Of a stretch of 64,000 nucleotides of DNA, positions 57,401-64,000 are shown in pieces (the stretch's first letter is position 1; the number at the start of each line of letters is the position of its first letter). The stretch comes from Antedon mediterranea (lineage: Eukaryota > Echinodermata > Crinoidea > Comatulida > Antedonidae): positions 4,712,001-4,776,000 of the forward strand of contig NC_092672.1 of NCBI RefSeq assembly GCF_964355755.1. The letters are read 5' to 3'. Both the position numbers and the translations under genes were made by a program. The notes beneath the pieces were generated by a model, which searched no databases, was not told the origin of the DNA, and saw only the letters and a list, made by a program, of their open reading frames with translations.

Positions 57401-58797
57401 GCTTATGCTGTTATAATATAGATGCATAAACTACATTACAGCATCAGAATGAAATAACAGCATTTCAATTGTATTATAATATTTATATTATTGTATTGTA
57501 ATTAAAAGTACTTGAATTTAGACAGACTTACAGTTGAGTAAGATTTTCCAGGCTGAGCAGTGCATCTTCTGGAATTGTTGTCAAATAATTATTAGATAAA
57601 ATTCTGAAATATAATTATAAAGTTGGTTATAGTAAAGCTCTATAATCTTTGGGTATTGTGAAACAACCATAGATAGACGCTAAACGTTACCGTTACTGGC
57701 ACCAGTTCTACGTACCGTATACCGATACTTCACCACTCCCACAAAATATTGTGAGTGGTAACTAAAGCTCTGTCTACACTATCAAACTTTATGTGACAAA
57801 AACATGTGATGTGCACAAATATTGACATGATGATGTCATAACACTACCATATTGGAGAATACAACATCACACTTTTTTTTTTCAAACTAGTTTGATAGAG
57901 TAGACAGAGCTTTAGCTAGGCCTAGAGAACAATTTGATACAATATTGTAGCCATTTTTTTTATCAGTGGATTTTATATATTCATTTGTGATTCCAAACCA
58001 GATGAACATTTACAATCATAAAACAATCTTAAATAAAATACATGAGGTATATTGTAGTAATATGAATTAACATCCGACCTACACACTTTCCGGATGCTCT
58101 AAGGAGAAAGATAATGTTATCGGAAATCATCTTCATGTTTTTTTTTTTCATTTCTCTTCCTTTTGCTATTTGATATTTTTTATATCATATAACAAACATA
58201 CCATTAGTATAGGTTAACGTTAATCGTTAAAGCTTGGTTCTCACTAGCGACGCAACGTAACGCAATCTACGCAACGTAAGAAAATTCCCTTCCAATCATT
58301 GTGTTTGCCCCCGCCTGCGTGAAATCAAACCTGCGATTTTTACAGCACTAGTGTTGCGTCGTTAAACTTAGTTTATAGGCCTAAGCACGGTCAATTATAG
58401 TTCATCCATTTTCATGGCGAGTTTTTCGCTGGTTGAATGTGTATGAAATCATTAAAAAAAATAAATGTATTAAAGCTTGGTTCCTCACTAGGACGCAATG
58501 CAAAGACGTACGCGAAACGCAAGTTGACAGATCTCGACGCCGTTGGATAATCCCGTTATTGCGCATCATACGTCCTTGCATTGCGTTTGTGTGGAACACC
58601 AAGTTCAATATAACTTCTTACAATACACTAGTGTTGCCTGGAATCGGTTGTATCAACTCTGTCAGTTGCTTGCCTGTACAGTCGACAGTTCCTCCTCCTC
58701 CTCGACGTGAGCTGCAGCTACAAACGTCACATACATCAGTTTCTGAAACACACACGCTTACCAAAAAAACAATGAGACCGTACAATATGGAATCCAT
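46610..58797 (-). CDS. LRR - GCC2/GCC3 - multipass transmembrane receptor-like protein (complete, 21 exons, about 1204 aa)
   Basis: Exons: 58797-58622, 57603-57532, 57213-57154, 56195-56124, 55949-55890, 54411-54340, 54208-54149, 53669-53601, 53395-53324, 53085-53017, 52840-52766, 52675-52604, 51736-51665, 51438-51367, 51244-51179, 50665-50525, 50150-50082, 49802-49725, 49585-49463, 49241-49054 and 48486-46610 (3615 nt). All LRR exons are phase 2 at both ends. Order: signal peptide (MDSILYGLIVFLVSVCVS), Cys-rich LRRNT, about 19 LRRs, GCC2/GCC3 modules (CPPGGYYQDM, CPNGTFSTEAGA), a glycosylation-rich Cys segment, then 8-10 hydrophobic segments with a Gln-rich loop. The role is presumably cell-surface ligand binding; the ligand and the function of the membrane part are unknown. 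The C-terminal pattern (FWEVLEIFTKAAL, HIHFRPIKN) resembles the membrane module of GCC2/GCC3 proteins in protists and invertebrates, from memory. An alternative start lies at 58821. Confidence 0.93.
48534..48647 (+). mobile_element. MITE-B copy, short
   Basis: It runs from AAACTTGTTTCCCACTAG to CATCCTAGTGGGAACCAAGC. It is the first of three copies that together fill the last LRR-gene intron. Confidence 0.88.
48700..48883 (+). mobile_element. MITE-B copy, long form
   Basis: It runs from AAAGCTTGGTTCCCACTAGA to TCTAGTGGGAACCACGCTT. The core has a second hairpin: ATCACAAGCGATGGCTTATT against TTCGCTTGTGATT. The same long form recurs at 60053-60231. Confidence 0.92.
48883..49038 (+). mobile_element. 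MITE-B copy next to a splice donor
   Basis: It runs from AAAGCTTGGTTCCCGCTAG to AATGGGAACCAAGCTTTA, immediately adjoining the previous copy. Its right edge lies 15 nt into the intron from the donor of the exon ending at 49054. Confidence 0.9.
49054..49241 (-). CDS. LRR receptor exon 20: post-LRR spacer and first GCC2/GCC3 module
   Basis: This is part of the 46610-58797 gene. It encodes CAYDGINITLEGLSN, a short spacer, then CPGDDQTECTFCQRGTFGN and CLKCPPG, which continues in the next exon as GYYQDM. Cysteine spacing fits an ephrin-receptor-like / GCC2_GCC3 module split by the phase-1 intron. Confidence 0.92.
49463..54411 (-). CDS. LRR receptor exons 6-19: 14 LRR-encoding exons
   Basis: This is part of the 46610-58797 gene. 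Most exons encode exactly one LRR with phase-2 ends (60-78 nt), for example NLSNNNLTTIPEDALLNLEH, LDNNFLSKLPKLPKPIQL, NFENNNIRKLKEDMFKGSGL, SLQNNQISYIDDEAFDS and FMDDCKLTRIDKGVFDGCST. Exon 50665-50525 encodes two, and 49585-49463 encodes the last repeat plus a capping segment with CEQLHKLP. The exon at 52675 uses the AG before TTTTTTAGATC; the AG six bases further in would put a stop in frame. The uniform 22-24 residue repeats with NxI/L-xxI spacing are typical extracellular LRRs, and one exon per repeat favours copy-number change. Confidence 0.92.
50285..50453. mobile_element. MITE-C: palindromic element with CAACTCAGACAGC
   Basis: AAGGCCAACTCAGACAGC and ACGACGACCT at one side oppose CGTCGTACGACGC and GGTTGGCCTTT at the other, and CAACTCAGACAGCACTGACG recurs in the middle. 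It is GC-richer than its surroundings and lies in an LRR-gene intron. Only one copy was seen. Confidence 0.7.
51891..52336. mobile_element. 445-bp TIR element enclosing a tRNA-like sequence
   Basis: Perfect or near-perfect 60-bp inverted ends: AACTAGAGGGTACTCCGAGA at the left matches TCTCGGAGTACCCTCTAGTT at the right, and TAGGCGGAGGTTTGTA is included. The interior minus strand (about 52121-52184) reads GTTTGGTGTAATGGTTATG (A-box) then GCTGGTTCAAGTCCCGC (B-box), followed by a T-run. It has no protein-coding capacity and lies in the LRR-gene intron between 51736 and 52604. Confidence 0.88.
52121..52184 (-). tRNA. tRNA-like sequence / pseudogene inside the TIR element
   Basis: A-box TGGTGTAATGGTTA, B-box GGTTCAAGTCC and a following T-run suit pol III. 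The acceptor-stem ends do not pair well and the T-stem has a mismatch, so a functional tRNA is doubtful. Confidence 0.35.
52513..52575 (-). repeat. 60-bp dispersed repeat, copy 2
   Basis: It matches 46532-46592 (AAATCTCGAGTTATCT ... AAATAGCGCGCCCTCT). This copy starts about 28 nt inside the intron after the LRR exon ending at 52604. Confidence 0.7.
53217..53310. mobile_element. MITE-B core fragment
   Basis: It contains GACTTGACCAATCACAAGCG, then ATGGATTATTCGAACTGTC and TTGTCATTGGTCAA. The terminal GGTTCCCACTAG parts are lost. It is adjacent to an LRR exon (53324). Confidence 0.65.
54589..54751 (+). mobile_element. MITE-A copy in duplicated unit A
   Basis: It runs from TAAAGCTCTGTCTACACAAT to TAGTGTAGACAGAGCTTTA. 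The copy in unit C (57763-57913) is at the homologous position, so the insertion predates the triplication. Confidence 0.92.
55121..55715 (-). mobile_element. 5'-truncated LINE in unit B
   Basis: The minus strand encodes WRHYKNIDSVSKLKLYISLV and RPIFYFLSTIYNS then SQSNRIERVQFKF, the classic C-terminal RT region of CR1/jockey-like ORF2 (thumb: LY.SLVRP...Y......NRIERVQ). It ends in TTTCGCTGTTAGATGTGG and an AAATAAAATAAATA tail. The insertion splits AATTAAAT from AATACGG-GGCCTACT, which are contiguous in units A and C. Confidence 0.8.
55890..57603 (-). CDS. LRR receptor exons 2-5 (units C and B of the triplication)
   Basis: This is part of the 46610-58797 gene. Exons 57603-57532 (ILSNNYLTTIPEDALLSLEN), 57213-57154 (SIDSNFLSKLPKLPKSIEN), 56195-56124 (NLSNNDLTTIPEDALLSLEH) and 55949-55890 (YLDNNFLSKLPKLPKSIQL). 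Compared with unit A (54411-54340 and 54208-54149) they differ at only a few residues, mostly at the variable position after SNN and near the exon end, where inter-repeat contacts or ligand contacts are expected. All four have consensus acceptors and GTAAGT donors and no stop, so all copies look usable. Confidence 0.9.
56330..56895 (-). mobile_element. 5'-truncated LINE in unit B with ACTT target duplication
   Basis: The minus strand encodes RPLLEYADVVWHPGL, SIESVQRRACRTILGRDF and a tail ending SNSPIPYFIRLLNA, stop, matching the end of CR1/jockey-type ORF2. It finishes in an (AATAAT)n-type tail. The uninterrupted units A and C read GATACTTCACCA. Here ACTT is repeated on both sides, giving a short target-site duplication. 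Confidence 0.85.
57235..57375 (+). mobile_element. MITE-A copy, only in unit C
   Basis: It runs from TTAAGCTATGTCTACACCAT to GATAGTGTAGACAGAGGTT, between the two LRR exons of unit C. It is missing from A and B, so it post-dates the triplication. Confidence 0.88.
57763..57913 (+). mobile_element. MITE-A copy in duplicated unit C
   Basis: It runs from TAAAGCTCTGTCTACACTAT to GAGTAGACAGAGCTTTA, at the site homologous to 54589-54751. Confidence 0.92.
58227..58361. mobile_element. MITE-B subfamily copy (GCGGGGGCAAAC core)
   Basis: TTAAAGCTTGGTTCTCACTAG at the left, and a core with GTTTGCCCCCGCCTGCGTGA and AAATCAAACCTGCGATTTTT. The same core recurs inverted at about 59700-59760. The right inverted end is weak. 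Confidence 0.75.
58471..58604 (+). mobile_element. MITE-B copy upstream of the LRR first exon donor
   Basis: It runs from TAAAGCTTGGTTCCTCACTA to GTGTGGAACACCAAGTT. It ends about 17 nt from the donor of LRR exon 1 (58622), in the first intron. Confidence 0.82.
58622..58797 (-). CDS. LRR receptor exon 1: signal peptide and LRRNT
   Basis: This is part of the 46610-58797 gene. MDSILYGLIVFLVSVCVS is a clear hydrophobic signal peptide, followed by ETDVCDVCSCSSRRGGGG and TVDCTGKQLTELIQPIPGN, the Cys cluster and first strand of an LRRNT cap. The exon ends in phase 2 before GTAAGA, and the next exon supplies LSNNYLTTIP. The second Met (58797) is preferred because it starts directly at the hydrophobic core; the first (58821) adds MFCVGLNK. 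Confidence 0.9.
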
Positions 58798-59339
58798 TTT
58801 ATTTAAGCCAACACAAAACAATATCAGGCATAAAGGTTGTCTTTAATAAATACCATGTAACTGCTAGGCCTATATAGCGTGACAGCTCTCAATTCACTCA
58901 ATCAAAAATTATGAAATGACAGACGCGAAGACGTAATTATTATAAGGAAATTCAAATCGATACCAGCTTTCGGTTTCTTTATTTGGCTGTTTCCCTTCAA
59001 TTTTTTCGGTATCCACTAAAAATGGAATAACCCTGGACCTATATGTAGGTCCCTGGTATAACCATAAGCGGAGCAAACAATGTATGATTGTTGTAATTTA
59101 ATAGGCCCAATAGGATGCACTCTGTTACGAGAATACCTAACATTTTTTTTCACCTTTTGTTTTGTCGTAAGAAAAAAAAACAGCAAAATGTATACAATTC
59201 TATAATACGGTATCTATAAATAAATAAACAAACAGAAAACAATTTTACGATCCATTATCTTCAATAATTTTGCATTAAATATATTTACGCATTCTGTTTT
59301 TTACAAATTCCAATCCTACGCGACAAGTGTGCGCTGAAT

Positions 59340-59421
59340 ATGCCTAGTCGCCTTTGTTGCTTGTATTTCTTAAGTTTTCTGTGTAATTCTACTAAAGACT
59401 ACATGCCCTGTAATGCCCCAG
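59340..59421 (+). CDS. Candidate first exon with signal peptide
   Basis: ATG opens MPSRLCCLYFLSFLCNSTKD then YMPCNAP, and the exon would end in phase 1 before GGTAAGT. The N-terminal hydrophobic run resembles a short signal peptide and the donor is consensus. No downstream exon was found in the window, and 28 codons can arise by chance, so this is tentative. Confidence 0.22.
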
Positions 59422-59565
59422 GTAAGTTTGCCGAAACGAAGAATCTTAAATCAACAAAATCCAAAATAAGAAAAAAAATGAAATAAGAAACCTTAGTTTG
59501 TACGTTTATTAAAATAGACTTAACCGTATTGAAGACTTGTTAAATATTGTTAAATACAATGCATA

Positions 59566-59934
59566 AAGCTTGGTTCCCACTAGGACGCAACGCAAGGACG
59601 TAAGCGCAACGTTTAAAGCGTGGTTCCTACTAGAACGCAACGCAGTACTCACGCAAAGTGATGTATTGCGTAATCACAAGTGGGAACCGACGACGCAACA
59701 GCGCAGCAAAAATCGCAGGTTTGATTTCACGCAGGCGGGGGCAAACATAATTATTGGAAGGGCATTTTCTTACGTTGCGTAGGTTGCGTTACGTTGCGAC
59801 GCTAGTGGGAACCAAACTTTAGTAACTTGACCAATCACAAGCGATGGATTATCCGAACTGTCACTTGTCATTGGTCAATTCGGTTGTGTTGCGTTTAAGT
59901 CCTTGCGTTGCGTCCTAGTGGGAACCAAGCTCAA
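59566..59934 (+). mobile_element. MITE-B copy interrupted by another MITE-B
   Basis: The outer element starts TAAAGCTTGGTTCCCACTAG and resumes at GTAACTTGACCAATCACAAG to end at GTCCTAGTGGGAACCAAGCT. An inner element, about 59612-59821, runs from TTTAAAGCGTGGTTCCTACT to GCTAGTGGGAACCAAACTTTA and carries the GCGGGGGCAAAC core. Confidence 0.85.
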
Positions 59935-59945
59935 GTGTCATTACG

Positions 59946-60077
59946 CATTTTACATTGTTATGAGTCAATCGGCTATTAATATAATAGTTTAAGCGTGGTT
60001 CCCACTAGCGACATTGTACATTGTTATGAGTCAATCGGCTATTAATATAATAGTTTAAGCGTGGTTCCCACTAGCGA
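59946..60077 (+). repeat. 65-bp direct duplication at a MITE-B end
   Basis: ACATTGTTATGAGTCAATCG, GCTATTAATATAATAG and TTTAAGCGTGGTTCCCACTA appear twice in tandem. The second copy continues into the full MITE-B at 60053. Confidence 0.9.
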
Positions 60078-60231
60078 CGCAACGTATGGACGTAACGCAA
60101 CGCAAGTGAATCACAAGCGATGGCTTATTCGCTTGTGATTTCTAACTGTCTATAACTTCGCTTGTCATTGGTTAAAACGCTTGCGTTACGTTTACGTCCT
60201 TGCGTTACGTTCTAGTGGGAACCAAGCTTTA
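60053..60231 (+). mobile_element. MITE-B copy, long form
   Basis: It runs from TTAAGCGTGGTTCCCACTAG to TTCTAGTGGGAACCAAGCTT. The core is nearly identical to 48700-48883, including CTAACTGTCTATAACTTCGC. Confidence 0.92.
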
Positions 60232-60351
60232 CTATTATCAATCCATTTTTACAAACTGAAATTACAAAATCATTAAATAACTTACAACTGAAACCATTGA
60301 ACGTTTAAAATCTGTCATTGCTAGAATTGACGTTAAATTATCCATTTTTAC

Positions 60352-60515
60352 ACAGCGTTTTGACGCAATGCAACGACGTACTGTAGGAGGCGTAACACAA
60401 GCTAGTTGACCAATGACAAGTGACAGTTCTACTAATAATCTTTGGCTTGTGTTTGGTCAGATTACTCGCGTTATGCTTACGTCCTTGCGTTACGTCAAAG
60501 TGGTAACCAAACGTT
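60352..60515. mobile_element. Diverged MITE-B copy
   Basis: AGCGTTTTGACGCAATGCAA at the left and TTGCGTTACGTCAAAGTGGT at the right surround TTGACCAATGACAAGTGAC. It is older than the neighbouring copies. Confidence 0.65.
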
Positions 60516-60849
60516 ACGTCCTAACGTTACGACCAAGCAACAGCACAGAATTTACAGGTGGTATTTTTGGAAACTTTAAAAATATTATATTCTAATACAT
60601 TCAATAAAAACTACATCAGCGAATTAAAAAAAAACCCCTATAAAACATCTCTATGTTATGCCATATTACTGTACAAATATTAAAATTGGAAAAAAAACAT
60701 ATGTACATTAAAATATTACAGTATGATAGATGTTAATAATAATAATAATAATCTCTTAAGTACAAGATTTATTTGCTTTGCCCTACTCTGAATTAATTGT
60801 AATTATTACTAAATAAGTTCGTTTGAGAATACTTGCATAAAAAGTACTT

Positions 60850-60925
60850 CTCTGGTTGAACCCACGACTTCTAGAAATCTAGATCATTAGCCTGGAATTC
60901 ACACCTCTAGACCACAAAGCTTGCG
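60850..60925 (-). mobile_element. tRNA-like SINE head
   Basis: The complement holds GTGGTCTAGAGGTGTGAATT (A-box) and AGTCGTGGGTTCAACCAGAG (B-box) with an anticodon-like ATCTAGATTTCTAGA hairpin between. The acceptor stem does not close, so it is probably SINE-derived. Confidence 0.5.
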
Positions 60926-61189
60926 CTTAGATTCAAGCTCAAGCAGGGGGTACTGCACCAGCATGATGATGATTTAATAAACTACTTTGAAATAGCTCTG
61001 GGTCACAGAGTTAATATTCATTTTTTTACACCAAGTTTTTATTTCGTCACTTTAAGGCAGCTAACATTTAGCTGAGATATGTTTATCTCTTCCTAGCAAA
61101 CATATAAAATAGCACCACGGAATGAAAGCTGCAGTAAAAATGAAGCTGCAGTACCATAACAGCTACATACAGTATCAAATGTAGCCTAA

Positions 61190-61757
61190 CCAGCTGCTGT
61201 ACAGCAGCTGTAGTACAATAGCAGCTGCAGTACAATAGCAGCTGCAGCATAATAGCAACTGCAGTACAGTAGGCCTACTTATGCAGTGCAATAGTAAATA
61301 CACTACAATAGCAGCTGCACTCCAATAGCAGCTGCAGTACAGTAGGCCTACTATGCAGTAAAATAGTAGCTACAGTACAATAGCAGCTGCAGTACAATAG
61401 CAGCTACAGTACAATAGCAGCTACAGTACAATAGCAGCTACAGTACAATAGCAGCTGCAGTACAATAGCAGCTGCAGTACAACAGCAGCTACAGTACAAT
61501 AGCAGATGCAGTACAATAGCAGCTACAGTACAATAGCAGCTACAGTACAATAGCAGCTACAGTACAATAGCAGCTGCAGTACAATAGCCGTTACAGTACA
61601 ACAGCAGCTACAGTACAACAGCAGCTACAGTACAATAGCAGCTGCAGTACAATAGCAGCTGCAGTACAACAGCAGCTACAGTACAACAGCAGCTACAGTA
61701 CAATATCAGCTACAGTACAATATCAGCTACAGTACAATAGCAGCTGCAGTACAATAA
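61190..61757. repeat. 17-bp minisatellite (AGCAGCTGCAGTACAAT)
   Basis: About 33 units of AGCAGCTGCAGTACAAT, alternating with AGCAGCTACAGTACAAT/ACA forms. Each unit contains the palindromes CAGCTG or CTGCAG and GTAC. Confidence 0.95.
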
Positions 61758-61801
61758 TAACTGTCTCAGTTGCAGAGTATTCAGTTGCAGAGTATGTAAC
61801 T

Positions 61802-61891
61802 TCAGGTTGTCAGTTGTATCTTAAAGCACAAGCAATCAATTTCCGCACACTCGCACTCCGGAGCATGACATGCGAAGTTGCACCCACCACA
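61802..61891 (-). CDS. Candidate cysteine-rich terminal exon
   Basis: After a TTTATATACAG acceptor the frame reads CGGCNFACHAPECECAEIDC, then LCFKIQLTT, stop: eight Cys in 29 residues, phase 0. Cys content this high rarely occurs by chance in this AT-rich DNA. No upstream exon was found before the window's end and no family was recognised, so it could be the end of a gene lying to the right, or chance. Confidence 0.33.
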   Translation of the reverse strand, partial: CGGCNFACHAPECECAEIDCLCFKIQLTT

Positions 61892-64000
61892 CTGTATATA
61901 AATAAAATCGAAAAGAATAAGACAAAGCTCTAGGCTAGATAACACACAATTAACCAAACAACACAAGCATTGTTTAAATAAAGACATTAACATTAAATAT
62001 TATTACAATATTTCCTATATTGTAGAGCAAATTAATTGTAGTAAAAATAATGTGTATATTAAAACGTGTACAAATGTCAAATAAGAGGTGAGTGCTGAGG
62101 TGGTTTTTGCATGAAAAAATAAGTAAGGTAAAACATCTTTACTTAATAAGAAAAACAAATTTGTGAATTTCGTGTGATACTTGAGTAAAAAATTTAAAAA
62201 CAAAAGTTACAAGCACGCAATAAGGAAATATAAATGAGAGTGCAATTAAAATTAATCTGTAAATGTGAGAGTTTCACATTAAGAGCAAACACATCAAGAT
62301 AAAAAGTAATTTTTATTATATAAGATAAATAACAAGATAAGCAATGCTATATGAAACAATACAAAAATATATCTAGAATAGAGAATGTGGGGTGGGGGGA
62401 GGGGAGGCAGTAGATAACAATTTACTTTGTGGTCAACAAGACAACAGTTGTGTATTGTCCAATTCATTTATTCAGGTGCTTTGTCAGACTTTATTCATTG
62501 ACTTAGGCAATTGGTCAATAAAAGTCACATGACACAAGATACTATGAAGCAACTGAGTTAATAGATAGCTGAACATGCTCAGTAACTACTCAATATTGTG
62601 ATAGCTTGCCATCACTACCCCCTATTTCGGAATTTACGTAGCAGCTGAAGCACAATTGGATAATTTCCATTTTTTAGTCTCTGCAATCGCTTTGTGCAAG
62701 ACACCATAACAGAATAACGCTTTGATAAAAAAAAGCGCTTTGGATGTCATGAAATAACCCTATTGTTTTGCCAGCAGAATCCCACAGCCTACAATTTACA
62801 TGCACAGTAGCAATATAAAACATTTTTTAGCAGAAAGTAAAGTAGATACAGACAATTAACCTTTACACAGAAACTTTGCAGTTAATAAGAAGAAAACAAA
62901 GAAAGTCAAATCAAATGTACTTTAATACTAAACAAAGACATAGCGGCATTCACAAAACAAAACAAGTATTTATGTCTTTAGTACTGACCAATACAAAATA
63001 CTGTTATAAATTATTCAGTATTACAAGGTAAAAAAATGAAAATCACAACTCTTACAAAACGGACACCATTCGGCTGGAAAAAATGTCAAGTTTTGGGAAA
63101 GTCTAGTTTTAAATTGTATTTTAAATAGTAATAACAACAATTTGAGACTTTTAAAGTTTTTAGAAAATATTTTTACAAAATGTTAATTTTGGAGACTAGA
63201 GTTTGCAACTTTCAGGGAGTCCGATTTCTGTAGAGTTTAATATACAGTTGAAATAAGAGTTATATTCACAATCACAAAATAATAAATATAAAGAGAATTT
63301 GTAACCCCAAAAGCAAAAAAAAAAAAAGGGGGTGGGGCGGATCCAGCAGTGGACACAAAGAGCACTTTACCTAAGTGCCCAACCCAAAAAACTTCGCTTC
63401 TCCTACAAATAGAAATGTTAAAAATAAAACCAATTTAAGTGCAAAGAAACTCAGGAAGAAACTCAGGAAATACAAGTTTTCCGCATTTCATACGTGTCCT
63501 GGACAGGATCCACCCATATTATAAAGCAATACATTGTACAATAATATCAACAAAACTGAGTAAAATCTGCAGTGCTGGTTATTATGCAGAGGTTAGTAAA
63601 AGCAAAAACAAGTTTAAAGAAATAGTAGATTCTTGATTTAGGTTGCAATTACACAAATTTGGTTTGTTTTGAATCATACCTGATTTTGGTTCTCTTTGCT
63701 AAAATTGAATCTGTGAAAATTGGCATGAATATGGCACAATAATGAAATAATCCACAACAATTAATGAAATGTTTTTAATTTAATACTAAAATGATAAATG
63801 ATAGCCATGGTTCTTTTATGCGCAACTGATAGACTAATGAACTATGGCTACCCTTATGATTATGGCATATAATGATGAAATCAAACTGAAATCATGTATG
63901 TTTCATATTGAAATGCCTGTTACAATTTCCTCTTAGCATGGTCTTTGTATAAAATATGTTTTTTCAAACTTTGGATTAATTTTCAAATTTATCATGTTTT

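Larger units (their letters stand above)
53930..58100. repeat. Triplicated 1.1-kb segment, each with two LRR exons
   Basis: Three head-to-tail copies: A about 53930-55085, B 55086-56949 and C 56950-58100. Each holds, in + order, CACAGTTTCAG...ACTATAAATGTACC, a TTTCGTCGTGAAG block, an LRR exon (54149, 55890 or 57154), a second LRR exon (54340, 56124 or 57532), GGTTATAGCAAAGCTATATA and CACAAAATATTG. Copies A and C then carry a MITE-A at the same site. Copy B is lengthened by two LINE insertions and has lost nearly all of its MITE. Copy C carries an extra MITE. Confidence 0.93.
58822..64000. other. Right-hand flank without a firm gene
   Basis: Upstream of the LRR receptor's first exon. It contains the receptor's promoter (no TATA box recognised), a MITE-B cluster, a tRNA-like fragment, a minisatellite (61190-61757) and two weak exon candidates (59340-59421 on +, 61891-61802 on -). 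From 61.9 kb to the end the sequence is AT-rich, with no ORF of note and no recognised element. Confidence 0.55.

Overview
This window is nuclear DNA from an animal. It is AT-rich, its genes are split into many short GT-AG exons, and it is crowded with small inverted-repeat transposons, LINE 3' fragments, tRNA- and 5S-derived SINEs and minisatellites. The gene families, and the frequent TAGGCCTA-type words, suggest an invertebrate deuterostome, with an echinoderm as the best guess. That placement is inference. No bacterial operon, CRISPR array or intact virus is visible.

Four protein-coding genes could be rebuilt exon by exon with reading phase conserved across every junction. (1) On the + strand, 1375-6890 holds the last five coding exons of a very-long-chain acyl-CoA synthetase / fatty-acid transport protein (SLC27A2/6-like); its 5' part lies before the window. 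(2) On the - strand, 29658-13114 is a complete 12-exon, 360-residue septin of the SEPT2 group. (3) On the - strand, 45349-30588 is a complete 21-exon, 1018-residue SART3 (U4/U6 snRNP recycling factor: HAT repeats, basic region, two RRMs, C-terminal LSm-binding tail). (4) On the - strand, 58797-46610 is a complete 21-exon, about 1204-residue receptor-like protein: signal peptide, LRRNT, about 19 leucine-rich repeats, GCC2/GCC3 (ephrin-receptor-like) cysteine modules, then a polytopic membrane domain in one large final exon. Genes 1 and 2 converge on a 6.2-kb interval; genes 2, 3 and 4 run head-to-tail. They look functionally unrelated.

Repeats dominate the rest. A 19-bp unit is repeated exactly 233 times without an indel (31541-35967) inside one SART3 intron, starting 13 nt after the 5' splice site. 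The septin introns hold a 69-bp x 12 array, a 15-bp array and an AGC-rich tract. A MITE family called MITE-A here (ends AAGCTCTGTCTACAC) has about 16 copies, several abutting 5' splice sites. A second family, MITE-B (ends AAGCTTGGTTCCCACTAG), fills the last intron of the LRR receptor gene and forms a nested cluster at 58.2-60.5 kb. Inside the LRR gene a roughly 1.1-kb segment carrying two LRR exons has been triplicated, and later insertions and deletions in the copies give a relative history.

The right end (58.8-64 kb) has no firm gene. It contains a candidate signal-peptide exon (+), a candidate cysteine-rich terminal exon (-) and a CAGCTG-rich minisatellite.

The most interesting items are the LRR-GCC2/GCC3-polytopic receptor with its triplicated exon pair, and the register-perfect 4.4-kb array jammed against a SART3 splice donor.
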